Source of the DNA: UKL13-3 sp943369665
GTDB lineage: Bacteria; Bacteroidota; Bacteroidia; UKL13-3
Reading direction: 5' to 3'
NCBI GenBank assembly: GCA_943369665.1
Contig: CALRNX020000007.1
Location: 1-64,000, forward strand
DNA length: 64,000 bases
Shown: piece by piece, positions 17,242 through 26,750 of the stretch
How positions within the stretch are numbered: position 1 is the stretch's first letter
How the letters are laid out: every line of letters starts with the position of its first letter
Notes under the pieces: generated by a model
What the model saw: the letters and a program-made list of their open reading frames with translations, nothing else
Told to the model about the DNA's origin: nothing
Database searches by the model: none
Program-made: the position numbers and the translations under genes

Positions 17242-18621
17242 TTAATTCAATGATATATTGGTTGACGAACCTGATGTAATTGTAAACTCCCTTTCAAAAG
17301 TTTGATTCGACCGGTAAGAACCTTTCACCCTGTATACAACCTTATATTTTCCGGGTTGTATGAGCATATTCTGATTTCTATTTTCCACCGGCAACTTGTA
17401 CACCCACACCAACTCGTTTTTCACCATTTGATAAATATCGGCATAATACGGTTGGGTGACAGCAGTCACGATCAATCGTCCGGGTTGCGGGATCTCCACA
17501 GTAGTTGTATAACTCTGTTTGATCTCTATATCTTTTTGAATGATACGCGGAATGGTTAGGATTTCGATATCATATTTACCGATAAGGTATTTTTCAGGAA
17601 GGTTTGCATCCTGAACATGTAATGTTTTTAATTCATCGTGCTTGCGGATAATATACTGCAACCTTGCATAATTGGTGGCACCCGAAACTTTCAACAATAA
17701 ACTTCCCTGTGGTGCGTCAATACCCACAGTTGTGTGCTTACCCGGTGTAATTTCAATATTGCTTTTTTCAACGGGTGGAATGGTGTGCACCACCATTTTG
17801 TATTTATAGATCGGATCCAGTGGTAATGTATCGGGATTGCCTTTTTCATTTAAAGTATGAATATAATTATACACCAATGCCCCGGAATGCATATCATAAA
17901 ACGACATATTCACATTTGTTTCGGTTGGTTTGCTATATGCATCCAATAAGTTTACCTGCACTGTGGTATTATTTAATGCCTGGCTGATGATAACATTTAA
18001 CACATTGTTAAAATCCGCTTCGGTATTGGCATCATAATATCTGCCTACACACTCAAATGCTTTTCTGAATTCATCTGTGCTCCCAATACCAACAATAAAG
18101 GGACGAAGAATAACGCCATTGGCTTGCAATGCTTCCGATACAGCACAAGGGTCACCATCACACTCTTCAATTCCATCGGTGACCAATACAATAACATTGC
18201 GCACCTTTGGATCTTTGGGAAAATCATATGCAGCCTGTTGTAACGAATAAGCTATTAAAGTGGTACCCTTGGGTGTAATTTTCGCTACTTCCTTTTTGAT
18301 AAGTGCATGGTTTTGTTGCGAAAACGGAACTTCCAGTTTGGTGTCTTTACAATCATGTTTAGCCGGAGGACTTGTATGTCCGTATACACGCAATGCCACT
18401 TCCACATCTTTTGCCAATGCTAAACTATCCATGAGTTTCGACAAAATGCGTTTAGCCACATTGATGCGGTTATCTTTGTCCATACTTGCATACATACTGC
18501 CCGATGCGTCAAGTAAAAATAAGATCCGCGTGTTTACCTTTTGTTGCGCATGCAAATCAGTCGGTTTTCCAAAACCAACAATAATGCCTATGAGAAGCAA
18601 ATATTTAAAGAGTGATCGCAA
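17242..18621 (-). CDS. Secreted VWA-domain protein between the transketolase halves
   Basis: About 459 residues if translation starts at TTG 18621 (RSLFKYLLLIGIIVGF then an LHAQ cleavage site), 10 nt after the transketolase N-half stop. A GTG at 18642 or ATG codons inside the upstream gene are alternatives. The VWA domain (about 26-215) has a complete MIDAS start (LLDASGSM, D38-S40-S42) and VTDGIEECDGDPC. The C-terminal half has repeated beta modules (NTTVQVNLLDAYSKPTETNV, GSLLLKVSGATNYARLQYII, GRLIVTAVTQPYYADIYQ) resembling PEGA-like carbohydrate or scaffold domains. It is exported to the periplasm or surface; binding partner unknown. Confidence 0.82.
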   Translation of the reverse strand: MRSLFKYLLLIGIIVGFGKPTDLHAQQKVNTRILFLLDASGSMYASMDKDNRINVAKRILSKLMDSLALAKDVEVALRVYGHTSPPAKHDCKDTKLEVPFSQQNHALIKKEVAKITPKGTTLIAYSLQQAAYDFPKDPKVRNVIVLVTDGIEECDGDPCAVSEALQANGVILRPFIVGIGSTDEFRKAFECVGRYYDANTEADFNNVLNVIISQALNNTTVQVNLLDAYSKPTETNVNMSFYDMHSGALVYNYIHTLNEKGNPDTLPLDPIYKYKMVVHTIPPVEKSNIEITPGKHTTVGIDAPQGSLLLKVSGATNYARLQYIIRKHDELKTLHVQDANLPEKYLIGKYDIEILTIPRIIQKDIEIKQSYTTTVEIPQPGRLIVTAVTQPYYADIYQMVKNELVWVYKLPVENRNQNMLIQPGKYKVVYRVKGSYRSNQTFEREFTITSGSSTNISLN

Positions 18622-18631
18622 AAAATAAGAA

Positions 18632-19477
18632 TTAATAATCACCGGCTGTTTCAGGAAGTTGAGCAAGGGCAGTTGCCAATTCTGCATCATTAGGCGATAC
18701 ACCATGCCATTTATGCGATCCCATCATGTAATCAATAGGGTATCCCATTTCTGTTCTCATCATCACAAAAACAGGTTTGCCTTTTCCTGATAACGATTTG
18801 GCCTTAGCCATTGTATCCAATATATGTTGCATATTGTGTCCATCCATCTGCAATACTTCCCATCCAAAAGCTGTTAACTTAGCCTCAATATCATCGCCAA
18901 TACCCATTATTTCACGTGTCGACCCATCAATCTGTTGTCCATTAAAATCAATCGTCACAATTAAGTTATCAACTTTATGGTGAGCTGCAAACATAAATGC
19001 TTCCCAGTTTTGGCCTTCCTGAATCTCGCCATCACCCATTAACGCATATACCAGTTTCGAATCACCATTCATTTTTTTGGCTAAAGCAGCTCCGGCAGCA
19101 ACAGAAATCCCTTGACCCAATGAACCACTTGCAATGCGAACACCCGGCAGATGCTCATGCGTGGTTGGATGACCTTGTAAACGGGAATTCAACTTTCTGA
19201 ATGTACCCAATTCGCTGATGGGAAAATACCCCGAACGAGCCAAAACACTATAAAAAACAGGGGAGATATGTCCATTCGACAAAAAGAAAATATCTTCATT
19301 GATACCATCCATCTTGAACGATGGGTTATGATCCATTATATTAAAGTACAATGCAGTAAGAAAATCCGCACACCCCAGTGAACCACCCGGATGTCCAGAC
19401 TTCACTCCGTGAACCATTCGCAATACATCTCTTCTTACCTGAGATGCCGTTTCGTTTAGCTTTTGAATATCAACCAT
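18632..19477 (-). CDS. Transketolase, N-terminal half
   Basis: 281 residues forming the pyrophosphate-binding domain: SGHPGGSLGCADFL, SNGHISPVFY, SGSLGQGISVAAG (117-129), the TPP-Mg motif MGDGEIQEGQNWEA starting at 147, and DFNGQQIDG. The length is usual for the archaeal/Bacteroidota split form. It needs the C half at 16173-17129, on the same strand but 1.5 kb downstream with a VWA gene between. A TAATTTTG box lies 34 nt upstream of the ATG. Confidence 0.93.
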   Translation of the reverse strand: MVDIQKLNETASQVRRDVLRMVHGVKSGHPGGSLGCADFLTALYFNIMDHNPSFKMDGINEDIFFLSNGHISPVFYSVLARSGYFPISELGTFRKLNSRLQGHPTTHEHLPGVRIASGSLGQGISVAAGAALAKKMNGDSKLVYALMGDGEIQEGQNWEAFMFAAHHKVDNLIVTIDFNGQQIDGSTREIMGIGDDIEAKLTAFGWEVLQMDGHNMQHILDTMAKAKSLSGKGKPVFVMMRTEMGYPIDYMMGSHKWHGVSPNDAELATALAQLPETAGDY

Positions 19478-19510
19478 GAAAATATAGTATTATATATAAT
19501 GTTTATGGCG

Positions 19511-19518
19511 CAAAATTA
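19511..19518 (-). promoter_or_regulatory. Candidate -7 box for the transketolase/VWA operon
   Basis: TAATTTTG on the minus strand fits TAnnTTTG, with a start site about 27 nt before the ATG at 19477. No good TTTG is present 19 nt upstream, so support is partial. Confidence 0.4.
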
Positions 19519-19550
19519 ATGCAATTCAGAAAATTACCTCACAGTGTTGA

Positions 19551-19590
19551 CAAAAACAAAAAACCCCATGTCCAACTGGTGAACATGAGG
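19551..19590 (-). terminator. Terminator after the small lipoprotein gene
   Basis: On the minus strand CCTCATGT pairs with ACATGGGG (one mismatch), followed by TTTTTTGTTTTTG. It lies 26 nt downstream of the stop at 19616. Confidence 0.7.
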
Positions 19591-19615
19591 CCTGAGAATG
19601 TTTTTAAGTTTGAAA

Positions 19616-19939
19616 CTATCTTACAGTTGCACTGTAATGAGCATTGGGCATACTAACTGTTGTTGTTGTCGTACTTTCCTCTGCATTTTGAACTGGTTTT
19701 GTAGTCAGGTAAACAGTATTATGGTTAACATCTAAAGCAGGATTAGTTGCTTTAGGCGTTTTTGCTTTTGCCGTAGGCTTTACTTCTTTTACCGTTATGT
19801 ATGCCTTAGGCTCTGATGTCCTTTTTTCCAATTTTGCAGATTCACCTTTAACCTTTACTGTTTTGCGATAAGAATACAATTTATTTCCGCAACTTGTAAG
19901 AAAGAGAACGATTACTAATAAACTGAGTAGATTTTTCAT
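19616..19939 (-). CDS. Small lipoprotein of unknown function
   Basis: 107 residues with a lipoprotein signal (MKNLLSLLVIVLFLTSCGN, lipobox LTSC, Cys17). The mature part is basic and low in complexity: Lys/Thr/Ala/Pro-rich in the middle (KPTAKAKTPKATNP) with a Thr run (STTTTTVS), so probably disordered and surface or periplasm exposed. It has its own terminator; no operon partners. No recognised family. Confidence 0.72.
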   Translation of the reverse strand: MKNLLSLLVIVLFLTSCGNKLYSYRKTVKVKGESAKLEKRTSEPKAYITVKEVKPTAKAKTPKATNPALDVNHNTVYLTTKPVQNAEESTTTTTVSMPNAHYSATVR

Positions 19940-20138
19940 AATGTTAAATATTTTTTAGTGGGTAGAAAACCAATTCAAATTTACTTTTGCCTCCTGCAAT
20001 CACATTGAGAGTTACTCATGAAGTGCTAATACGAAACAAAGACGCAAGTTCACTGTATCAATTATGGAAACCTGCTATTTGTTATCCAAAATTGAGTTAA
20101 TTTGTGGACAAATAATCCATTAGGATAGACACCTAACC

Positions 20139-21692
20139 ATGAGCAAAAGACTAGAATTATCAATGCTTCCCGAGCATTGTAGTACTGAAAAAGATATCCT
20201 GAATAACGCTATCAGGCAACTAAGCTTATCCCATAATTCATCAATTCGTATTATTAGAAAATCACTTGACGCAAGACGAAAACCCATTCGTTTTAATATA
20301 CTGCTGGATATACTTGAAAACGATGAAAAAACACCAGCCGCCATTCATTTCGATTTTAAGGACGTTCGTCAAAAACGACATGTGGTCATCATTGGAGCAG
20401 GGCCTGCAGGATTGTTTGCCGCACTTAAATTAATTGAGCAGGGAATAAAGCCAATAATCATTGAAAGAGGAAAAGATGTAAAAGCACGAAGACGGGATCT
20501 GGCCCAAATCACACGACACAATACGGTGAATCCCGAATCAAATTATTGTTTCGGAGAAGGAGGTGCAGGAACCTATAGTGATGGAAAATTATATACACGC
20601 TCAACAAAGCGTGGTGATGTGAATCGTATTCTGCAATTGTTGGTATTTCATGGAGCTGAACCTCATATTTTATATGAAGCACATCCACATATTGGTACGA
20701 ACAAATTGCCGGGCATTATTACCCGCATGCGCGAAACAATTGAACAATATGGTGGAGAAGTTCATTTTAACACGAAACTCACGGATATTATCACTGAGCG
20801 AAATGTAGTCAAAGCGGTTCAGCTAACCCACAATGAAACAAAGGCCGTTGACACTATTCATACACAAAAGGTAATTTTAGCAACCGGTCATTCGGCTCGC
20901 GACATTTTTGAATTATTGCACCGTAAACATATATTAATTGAAGCCAAACCATTTGCATTGGGTGTTCGTATTGAACATCCGCAAGCGTTGATTGATTCGG
21001 TGCAATACAAATGTGATACCCGAGGTGAATATTTACCGCCTGCCTCCTACTCCATCGTAAACCAATCGATTGGCCGCGGGGTATTTTCGTTTTGCATGTG
21101 CCCAGGTGGTATCATTGCTCCTGCCGCAACTGCTCCCGGTGAAATTGTGGTAAACGGCTGGAGTCCGAGCAAGCGAAACAATGAATTTGCCAACTCGGGA
21201 TTAGTTGTTTCGATCGAACAGAAAGATTTTTTACCATTTGAAAAACAGGGTGCGCTGGCAGGATTGTATTTCCAATCATCGGTAGAACAAAAAGCATTTG
21301 CTGCAACACAAAATTTGCAAGCACCCGCACAACGCGTTGCCGATTTTGTTAACAAAAAACATTCTGCAGTTTTACCAGATTGCAGTTATTTACCCGGATT
21401 GCAAAGCCATGTTTTAGATGATATTCTCCCTCCTTTTGTCTCTGCATCATTGCGCGATGCCTTGCAAACCTTTGGCAAAAAAATGAAAGGGTATGTGAGC
21501 AACGAAGCAGTGATGGTAGCAACCGAATCGCGTACTTCTTCTCCGGTACGCATTCCGCGAGACAAAGAAACATTGGAACATCCCCAAATAAAAGGATTGT
21601 ATCCATGTGCCGAAGGTGCAGGTTATGCAGGAGGTATTGTAAGTGCTGCCATGGATGGGGAAAGGTGTGCGGAGATGATAGCTATCCAATAA
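20139..21692 (+). CDS. FAD-dependent oxidoreductase (COG2509-type)
   Basis: 517 residues. About 80 N-terminal residues of a small alpha/beta domain precede the Rossmann FAD site GAGPAGLFAALKLIE (86-100) and the E-R-G at the end of strand 2 (PIIIERGKDVKARRRD). It also has CFGEGGAGTYSDGKLYT, a second nucleotide-site strand ILATGHSARDIFELL, a FCMCPGGIIAPA loop and the C-terminal EGAGYAGGIVSAAMDGER that closes the FAD site. This is the architecture of uncharacterised NAD(P)/FAD dehydrogenases of COG2509 (YtfP-like in some genomes). Cytoplasmic; substrate unknown. No operon partner. Confidence 0.87.
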   Translation: MSKRLELSMLPEHCSTEKDILNNAIRQLSLSHNSSIRIIRKSLDARRKPIRFNILLDILENDEKTPAAIHFDFKDVRQKRHVVIIGAGPAGLFAALKLIEQGIKPIIIERGKDVKARRRDLAQITRHNTVNPESNYCFGEGGAGTYSDGKLYTRSTKRGDVNRILQLLVFHGAEPHILYEAHPHIGTNKLPGIITRMRETIEQYGGEVHFNTKLTDIITERNVVKAVQLTHNETKAVDTIHTQKVILATGHSARDIFELLHRKHILIEAKPFALGVRIEHPQALIDSVQYKCDTRGEYLPPASYSIVNQSIGRGVFSFCMCPGGIIAPAATAPGEIVVNGWSPSKRNNEFANSGLVVSIEQKDFLPFEKQGALAGLYFQSSVEQKAFAATQNLQAPAQRVADFVNKKHSAVLPDCSYLPGLQSHVLDDILPPFVSASLRDALQTFGKKMKGYVSNEAVMVATESRTSSPVRIPRDKETLEHPQIKGLYPCAEGAGYAGGIVSAAMDGERCAEMIAIQ

Positions 21693-21991
21693 TTTACATT
21701 AGTATTACCGATAAGCAAACATCCTCTAATAATGTTAATAATCTCATTAGGCTCATTGAACTAGTAAGGACAGTAGAATTTTCCCACCTTTGATTGTTTA
21801 ACGTATCTCACATAAAACGCTTGCCAACAAATCAACACTAATGGCGTGTCATGCAAAGATCCTGGTGTTATTTTAAATCAAAGACATCTAAACATCTTCA
21901 TAGCCATTTTGATTCTTTTAAACTGAGATCTCAGACCGCATGCCAAATAGCGCATAACCCATTCTTAACATAGGTTTTATATATTTGCAAT
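21693..21991. other. 299-nt intergenic region
   Basis: AT-rich, no supported ORF or hairpin terminator. A TATATTTG box at 21980-21987 matches TAnnTTTG but lies only 5 nt before the GTG at 21992, so it would give a near-leaderless transcript; without a matching -33 box I do not call it a promoter. Confidence 0.5.
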
Positions 21992-24103
21992 GTGAAAAAA
22001 ATTTTAACAACCATCATTTGTTTGTATGCCACAACATTGTTTGCAGGAACGATCACACTAAGTGTTTCATCACTCTATAACTTTGGAAATGTATACCCTT
22101 ATCATAGCTCAACATCGCAGCGATATACCGTTTCGGGAACATCGCTGTCGACTAACCTCATCATTACTGCCGATAATGGTTTTGAAATATCTACAACTTA
22201 TGGGCATGGCTATAGCAAAACAATTACCCTTACGCCCGTTTCAGGAACAATCGCTTCGACAACAGTTTTTGTTCGGTTTAGTCCCTCCGCAACCGGAGCC
22301 GCAAGTGGGAATATTGTAAATAGCAGCGTTGGATCTGTTTCACAAAACGTGGCCGTTACTGCAACTTGCATCAATTGGTCTATTCCAACATCACCATCAA
22401 ACTACTACAGCACAGCAACCGGATATGGTGCTGCACTTAAAACCAATTTGTACAATAAAATTTTGGGGCACACCGATATTCCTTATGGCAGTGGAACATC
22501 TTGTACCAATTGTGTTTGGGGAGCATTCCAAACCACCGATGTGCAACCCAATGGAAAAGTATGGGATATTTATTCAACCCGTTTCGACCAGGCATCACCA
22601 TACGAATATGTCATGCGCACAGATCAGTGCGGAACCTATTCAATTGAAGGAGATTGTTATAACAGAGAACACTCTTTTCCGAAAAGCTGGTTTAATGACG
22701 CTACTCCAATGCATGATGACTTGTTTCACCTGATTGCCTCGGATGGAAAAGTAAACGGGATGAGAAGTAATTATCCTTATGGAACGGTTTCTGCTCCAAC
22801 CTTTACTTCTCTTTATGGAGGCAAACTTGGACCCAATACATATCCCGGTTATACAGGTACCGTATTCGAACCGATTGATGAATACAAGGGTGATTTTGCC
22901 CGTGGGTATTTATATATGGCCACACGTTACCAAAATTTAATTGGAGGATGGGTAGGTTCGGCTTATGGAAACTCAGATGATGTACTTGCCGGAAACAGTT
23001 TTCCTGCATATGATGCCTGGCATGTAAATTTGTTAATGGATTGGCACAACTTAGACCCTGTAAGTGATAAAGAGATAAAACGCAACAATGCTATTTATGC
23101 TTTGCAAAACAATCGGAATCCGTTTATTGATAGTCCCCATTTTGCTCAACGTATATGGGGCGGAACCATTCCGGCTGAGCCAAGTATTTCAGCTAGTAAT
23201 TTATCGATCTCTAATTTAAGCAATACCAGTGTTACCTTAAGTTGGAAAAGCGGGAACGGTAACAGGCGCATTGTTTTGGTAAAAGCTTTAACAGCCGTGA
23301 ATGCATTCCCAACAGATACCTTTCAATACAATGCCAATAGCAATATCAATTTGGCTCCGCAAATAGGAACCGGAAATTATGTGGTATATAATGGCACGGG
23401 AAGTTATGTAACCCTAACCAATTTGGTTCAAGGCACAACCTATCACTATGCCATCATTGAATACAATGGATGGTATACTTCGAGCAATTATCAAACTTCG
23501 GGATACCTTACTTCAAGTGCTACTACCTTACCCGTTGAATTACTTTCCTTTACAGCAACATCCCGAAACAAGAAAGAAGTACTGTTACAATGGGCCACTG
23601 CAAGCGAACAAAACAACAATTTCTTTACCATCGAGCGCAGTGTGGATACAAAACAATGGGAAGATATTGGACAAGTAAAAGGAGCAGGAAACAGTTTAAA
23701 AACCAAAACCTACCAATACATTGATGACCTGTTGACCTACCAACCAATCAACTCGGCAACCTTTTATTACCGCCTCAGACAAACAGATTTTGATGGTACA
23801 ACTTCTCACTCAAATATGGTCAGTGTAGGATTTGAAACGGACGAATTAGTGGTTTCGGAAATAATGCCCAATCCATTTAATCAGGATTTACGTATCTCTT
23901 TTCAAACTGCACCGAAAGGTGAAATTCATTACTCCATTAAAAACTTAATTGGCGAAACTTATGTTGAAGAGAAAACAAACTTACAAAACGGTACTTACCT
24001 CCAAATTGACAATGCCGGTATGGGGCAGCTTGCTGCTGGTGTTTACGTGCTGCAACTCGAATATGCAGGTAAACAGTACCACCACAAAATCATCAAACAA
24101 TAA
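21992..24103 (+). CDS. Secreted endonuclease I family nuclease with T9SS type A sorting signal
   Basis: 703 residues from GTG 21992 (MKKILTTIICLYATTLFAG signal peptide). About 20-125 is a beta-sandwich domain found in Bacteroidota secreted proteins. About 130-395 is endonuclease I: DCYNREHSFPKSWF with catalytic His227, DDLFHLIASDGKVNGMRSNYPYG, and KGDFARGYLYMATRYQ. About 400-510 is an FN3-like module. The C-terminus (about 620-703: IMPNPFNQDLRISF ... LAAGVYVLQLEY) is a T9SS type A sorting domain. Role: a nonspecific DNA/RNA nuclease released to the surface or medium for nutrient scavenging or biofilm DNA turnover. The msrB ATG follows the stop by one base. Confidence 0.9.
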   Translation: MKKILTTIICLYATTLFAGTITLSVSSLYNFGNVYPYHSSTSQRYTVSGTSLSTNLIITADNGFEISTTYGHGYSKTITLTPVSGTIASTTVFVRFSPSATGAASGNIVNSSVGSVSQNVAVTATCINWSIPTSPSNYYSTATGYGAALKTNLYNKILGHTDIPYGSGTSCTNCVWGAFQTTDVQPNGKVWDIYSTRFDQASPYEYVMRTDQCGTYSIEGDCYNREHSFPKSWFNDATPMHDDLFHLIASDGKVNGMRSNYPYGTVSAPTFTSLYGGKLGPNTYPGYTGTVFEPIDEYKGDFARGYLYMATRYQNLIGGWVGSAYGNSDDVLAGNSFPAYDAWHVNLLMDWHNLDPVSDKEIKRNNAIYALQNNRNPFIDSPHFAQRIWGGTIPAEPSISASNLSISNLSNTSVTLSWKSGNGNRRIVLVKALTAVNAFPTDTFQYNANSNINLAPQIGTGNYVVYNGTGSYVTLTNLVQGTTYHYAIIEYNGWYTSSNYQTSGYLTSSATTLPVELLSFTATSRNKKEVLLQWATASEQNNNFFTIERSVDTKQWEDIGQVKGAGNSLKTKTYQYIDDLLTYQPINSATFYYRLRQTDFDGTTSHSNMVSVGFETDELVVSEIMPNPFNQDLRISFQTAPKGEIHYSIKNLIGETYVEEKTNLQNGTYLQIDNAGMGQLAAGVYVLQLEYAGKQYHHKIIKQ

Positions 24104-24104
24104 T

Positions 24105-24518
24105 ATGGATACGTTTACGATCAATAAAACTGACGAGCAATGGAAACAAGAGCTCACTGAGGAACAATATTATGTGATCCGCCAAAAAGGAACTGACAGG
24201 CCATATACGGGAAAATACGACCAACATTGGGAAGCAGGAACTTATGAATGTGCCGCCTGTGGAAATGAGTTGTTTAAGTCGGATACAAAATTTGATGCCG
24301 GGTGCGGTTGGCCAAGTTTTTATGAGGCTTTGGATAAAACCAAAATCATTGAAAAAACAGACACAAGCCATGGCATGAAACGTACTGAAATTTTATGTGC
24401 CAACTGTGGCGGACATTTAGGTCATGTATTTGATGACGGGCCAGCAGACAAAGGAGGATTGAGGTATTGTGTGAATTCTACTTCAATCAATTTTAACAAA
24501 CCGGATTCGGTCAAATAA
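24105..24518 (+). CDS. msrB: Peptide-methionine (R)-S-oxide reductase MsrB
   Basis: 137 residues from ATG 24105, which gives the canonical start TFTINKTDEQWKQELTEEQY; an upstream extension into the nuclease gene is a chance frame. Zinc cysteines C49/C52 (CAACG) and C98/C101 (CANCG), the conserved GCGWPSF and GGHLGHVF motifs, and catalytic C122 in RYCVNS. It reduces methionine-R-sulfoxide in proteins. No signal peptide, so cytoplasmic. The one-base gap to the nuclease gene suggests co-transcription. Confidence 0.95.
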   Translation: MDTFTINKTDEQWKQELTEEQYYVIRQKGTDRPYTGKYDQHWEAGTYECAACGNELFKSDTKFDAGCGWPSFYEALDKTKIIEKTDTSHGMKRTEILCANCGGHLGHVFDDGPADKGGLRYCVNSTSINFNKPDSVK

Positions 24519-24538
24519 TATTTCAAATTCACTTTCTA

Positions 24539-24574
24539 AAAAAGCGTAACAGTCAAAATTGTTGCGCTTTTTTA
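24539..24574 (+). terminator. Terminator after msrB
   Basis: AAAAAAGCGTAACA pairs with TGTTGCGCTTTTTT (one G-U) around an 8-nt loop, with the T run built into the 3' arm. It lies 21 nt after the msrB stop. Confidence 0.85.
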
Positions 24575-24603
24575 TTGCCCATATTTCTGTTAGGTTTGAA
24601 ACC

Positions 24604-25956
24604 ATGGATAACCGCAAACTTTTACTCAGCGTTCTTGCGCTCTTCTTTTTAGATTCTATTTTGCATGTAGCAAATTGGATGGAATGGGTTTCTGTTTCTC
24701 CATATATTCTCGCACCTGCCCGTTTGATCTTTATTATCGGTCTCGGGTATTACGCACTCAGGTCACGCTCCCTTACCGTAAGTATTCTGCTGGCAATGTT
24801 TATCGGTATTGAGGTTGCCGAATACTTCCCAACCGCAGCTGTGGAATTGAGGATATTCAGCGACATTTTTTTACGCCTGATCAAAACCATTATTGCACCA
24901 TTGCTTTTTGCCACATTGGTGGTAGGCATAGCTGGCCATAGCGACCTGAAACAAGTGGGGCGCATGGGATGGAAATCGATCTTGTATTTCGAGATCGTTA
25001 CAACCATTGCTTTGATCATCGGGCTGGTTGCCATTAATATTTCTCAGGCTGGTGTCGGTTCAACATTACAAGCACAAACGGAGCAGGTAGACAAAGCCAA
25101 CAAACTCTTGGAACAAAAACATTCACACAATGTTATCCTCGATATTTTTCCGGAGAATATTGCTAAATCCGTTGCCGAAAATCAGATCCTACAGATTGTG
25201 ATTTTTAGTATTTTGTTTGGTATCGCATTGGCACAGGTAAAGGGCGAACGAAAAGATAAAATGGTCCATGCCATTGAAGGACTGGCTGAGGTGATGTTTA
25301 AATTCACCAATTTGGTGATGTATGTTGCCCCTTTGGCTGTGGGCGGTGCGATTGCATATGCGGTGGCGAGTATGGGTTATGGTGTTTTGCACGACCTGCT
25401 TAAACTGCTTGTTACCTTGTACGTGGCATTGGTGGCCTTTATATTGATTGTACTTGTACCTATCGGGCTCATTGTAAAACTTCCATTCAAAAAATTCATC
25501 GAACATATTTCCGAACCCTTATCAATTGCTTTTGCCACCGCAAGCTCTGAAGCTGCCCTACCAAAGGCCATGGAGAACTTAGAAAAAATGGGAATCCCGC
25601 GCAAAGTTGTGGCTTTCGTATTGCCTACAGGCTACAGCTTTAATTTGGATGGAACCACACTTTACCTTTCATTGGCATCCGTTTTTGTGGCGCAGGTTTG
25701 TGGTATCGATTTAACCATAGCTCAACAAATACAAATGTGCGTGATCCTCATGCTCACCAGTAAAGGTGTGGCGGGAGTAAGAGGTGCATCGTTTCTTATT
25801 TTGGTGGGAACCGTTGCTTCCCTTGGCCTCGACCCGCAAAAAGCATTTGCTATTTTAGCCATCGATGCCTTTATGGATATGGGCAGAACTTCGGTAAACC
25901 TTATTGGAAATTGTTTGGCGACTTATGTGATTGCCAAGTGGGAAAAAGAAATATAA
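24604..25956 (+). CDS. Dicarboxylate/amino acid:cation symporter (DAACS family)
   Basis: 450 residues from ATG 24604 (an earlier in-frame start lies in the terminator). Family motifs: re-entrant hairpin 1 ATASSEAALPKAMENL, TM7 PTGYSFNLDGTTLY (the NMDGT motif as NLDGT), hairpin 2 SKGVAGVRGASFLIL, and TM8 DAFMDMGRTSVNLIGN with the Arg that binds the substrate side-chain carboxylate and the Asn/Asp sodium ligands. About eight TM segments plus a TM-rich N-terminus. Role: sodium- or proton-coupled uptake of glutamate, aspartate or C4-dicarboxylates across the inner membrane. Confidence 0.93.
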   Translation: MDNRKLLLSVLALFFLDSILHVANWMEWVSVSPYILAPARLIFIIGLGYYALRSRSLTVSILLAMFIGIEVAEYFPTAAVELRIFSDIFLRLIKTIIAPLLFATLVVGIAGHSDLKQVGRMGWKSILYFEIVTTIALIIGLVAINISQAGVGSTLQAQTEQVDKANKLLEQKHSHNVILDIFPENIAKSVAENQILQIVIFSILFGIALAQVKGERKDKMVHAIEGLAEVMFKFTNLVMYVAPLAVGGAIAYAVASMGYGVLHDLLKLLVTLYVALVAFILIVLVPIGLIVKLPFKKFIEHISEPLSIAFATASSEAALPKAMENLEKMGIPRKVVAFVLPTGYSFNLDGTTLYLSLASVFVAQVCGIDLTIAQQIQMCVILMLTSKGVAGVRGASFLILVGTVASLGLDPQKAFAILAIDAFMDMGRTSVNLIGNCLATYVIAKWEKEI

Positions 25957-25962
25957 ACTAGC

Positions 25963-26463
25963 ATGACAGAAAATAATAATTACAGATTTGTCTACAAAAG
26001 ACAAAGTCCATTTTTAGTTTACACTATTGGTGGAGCTATTATTCTTTTTGCAATTATCAGAATACTTAATAGTCCATTATCAAGCATCTTTTTAGGTTTG
26101 TGTTCAACAGTTATTTTTGGCTATAAAAGGGGTATCGAAATTGACTTTATCAATAAACGATATAAATATTTCCATGCGGTAGGACCTCAAGAATTTGGTA
26201 ATTGGGAAAATCTTGGAACGCTCAAATACATTTCCGTTTTTGGAGCAAGTTATTCAAATACCGTTCGCGGAGTTGGGGCAGCTTCTGCTTCTGTTAATCA
26301 AAAACTTTTTGAGGTAAATCTTATTACAGAAAACAATCAACGTATTAACGTTTGTATTCTCAAAGATATTGATGCCTCTTTTGAACAAGCTCAAATCTTA
26401 GCAAAAGAATTATCGCTTAAGATTTATGACGCCACAACAAGGGATGCCAAATGGCTAGATTAA
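25963..26463 (+). CDS. Two-TM membrane protein of unknown function
   Basis: 166 residues. Two hydrophobic helices (about 16-33 FLVYTIGGAIILFAIIRIL and 37-52 LSSIFLGLCSTVIFGY) are followed by a beta-rich soluble domain (GIEIDFINKRYKYF, FEVNLITENNQRINVCIL) and a C-terminal helix (FEQAQILAKELSL), resembling a bacterial PH-like fold. ATG 25963 is 6 nt after the symporter stop, so co-transcribed. No function can be assigned. Confidence 0.75.
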   Translation: MTENNNYRFVYKRQSPFLVYTIGGAIILFAIIRILNSPLSSIFLGLCSTVIFGYKRGIEIDFINKRYKYFHAVGPQEFGNWENLGTLKYISVFGASYSNTVRGVGAASASVNQKLFEVNLITENNQRINVCILKDIDASFEQAQILAKELSLKIYDATTRDAKWLD

Positions 26464-26684
26464 ATTTTACACGAACGGCAATCAACTTTCAAAAACATTC
26501 CTTACTTTCGAACCTCCATGCAACACAACGCTGCCCATATTGTTTCAACTCTATTTCTGCCCGAGTGCTGTGGCAGCAGCATTCACTATAACTAGTGGAC
26601 TATCGGGAACCGGATGTTGCCGGGGTCCGATACGCATTTATTTCAAACAAATTTTAGTAATCTTGCACCGCTACTAGTAATTAG

Positions 26685-26700
26685 TCCCGAAGCTTCGGGA
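26685..26700. repeat. Perfect 16-nt palindrome TCCCGAAGCTTCGGGA in a 287-nt intergenic gap
   Basis: The palindrome is perfect and is followed by TCAGGGGTTAGGGATTAG. A 15/16 match occurs at 31790-31805 in another intergenic gap. The rest of 26464-26750 has no gene-like content or clear terminator. Confidence 0.6.
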
Positions 26701-26750
26701 TCAGGGGTTAGGGATTAGCTTAATTTATCATTCAATTAAAATCAAATAAC

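Noticed and set aside
21980..21992. TATATTTG as promoter of the endonuclease I gene
   Set aside because: It leaves no room for a leader before the GTG and has no -33 partner.
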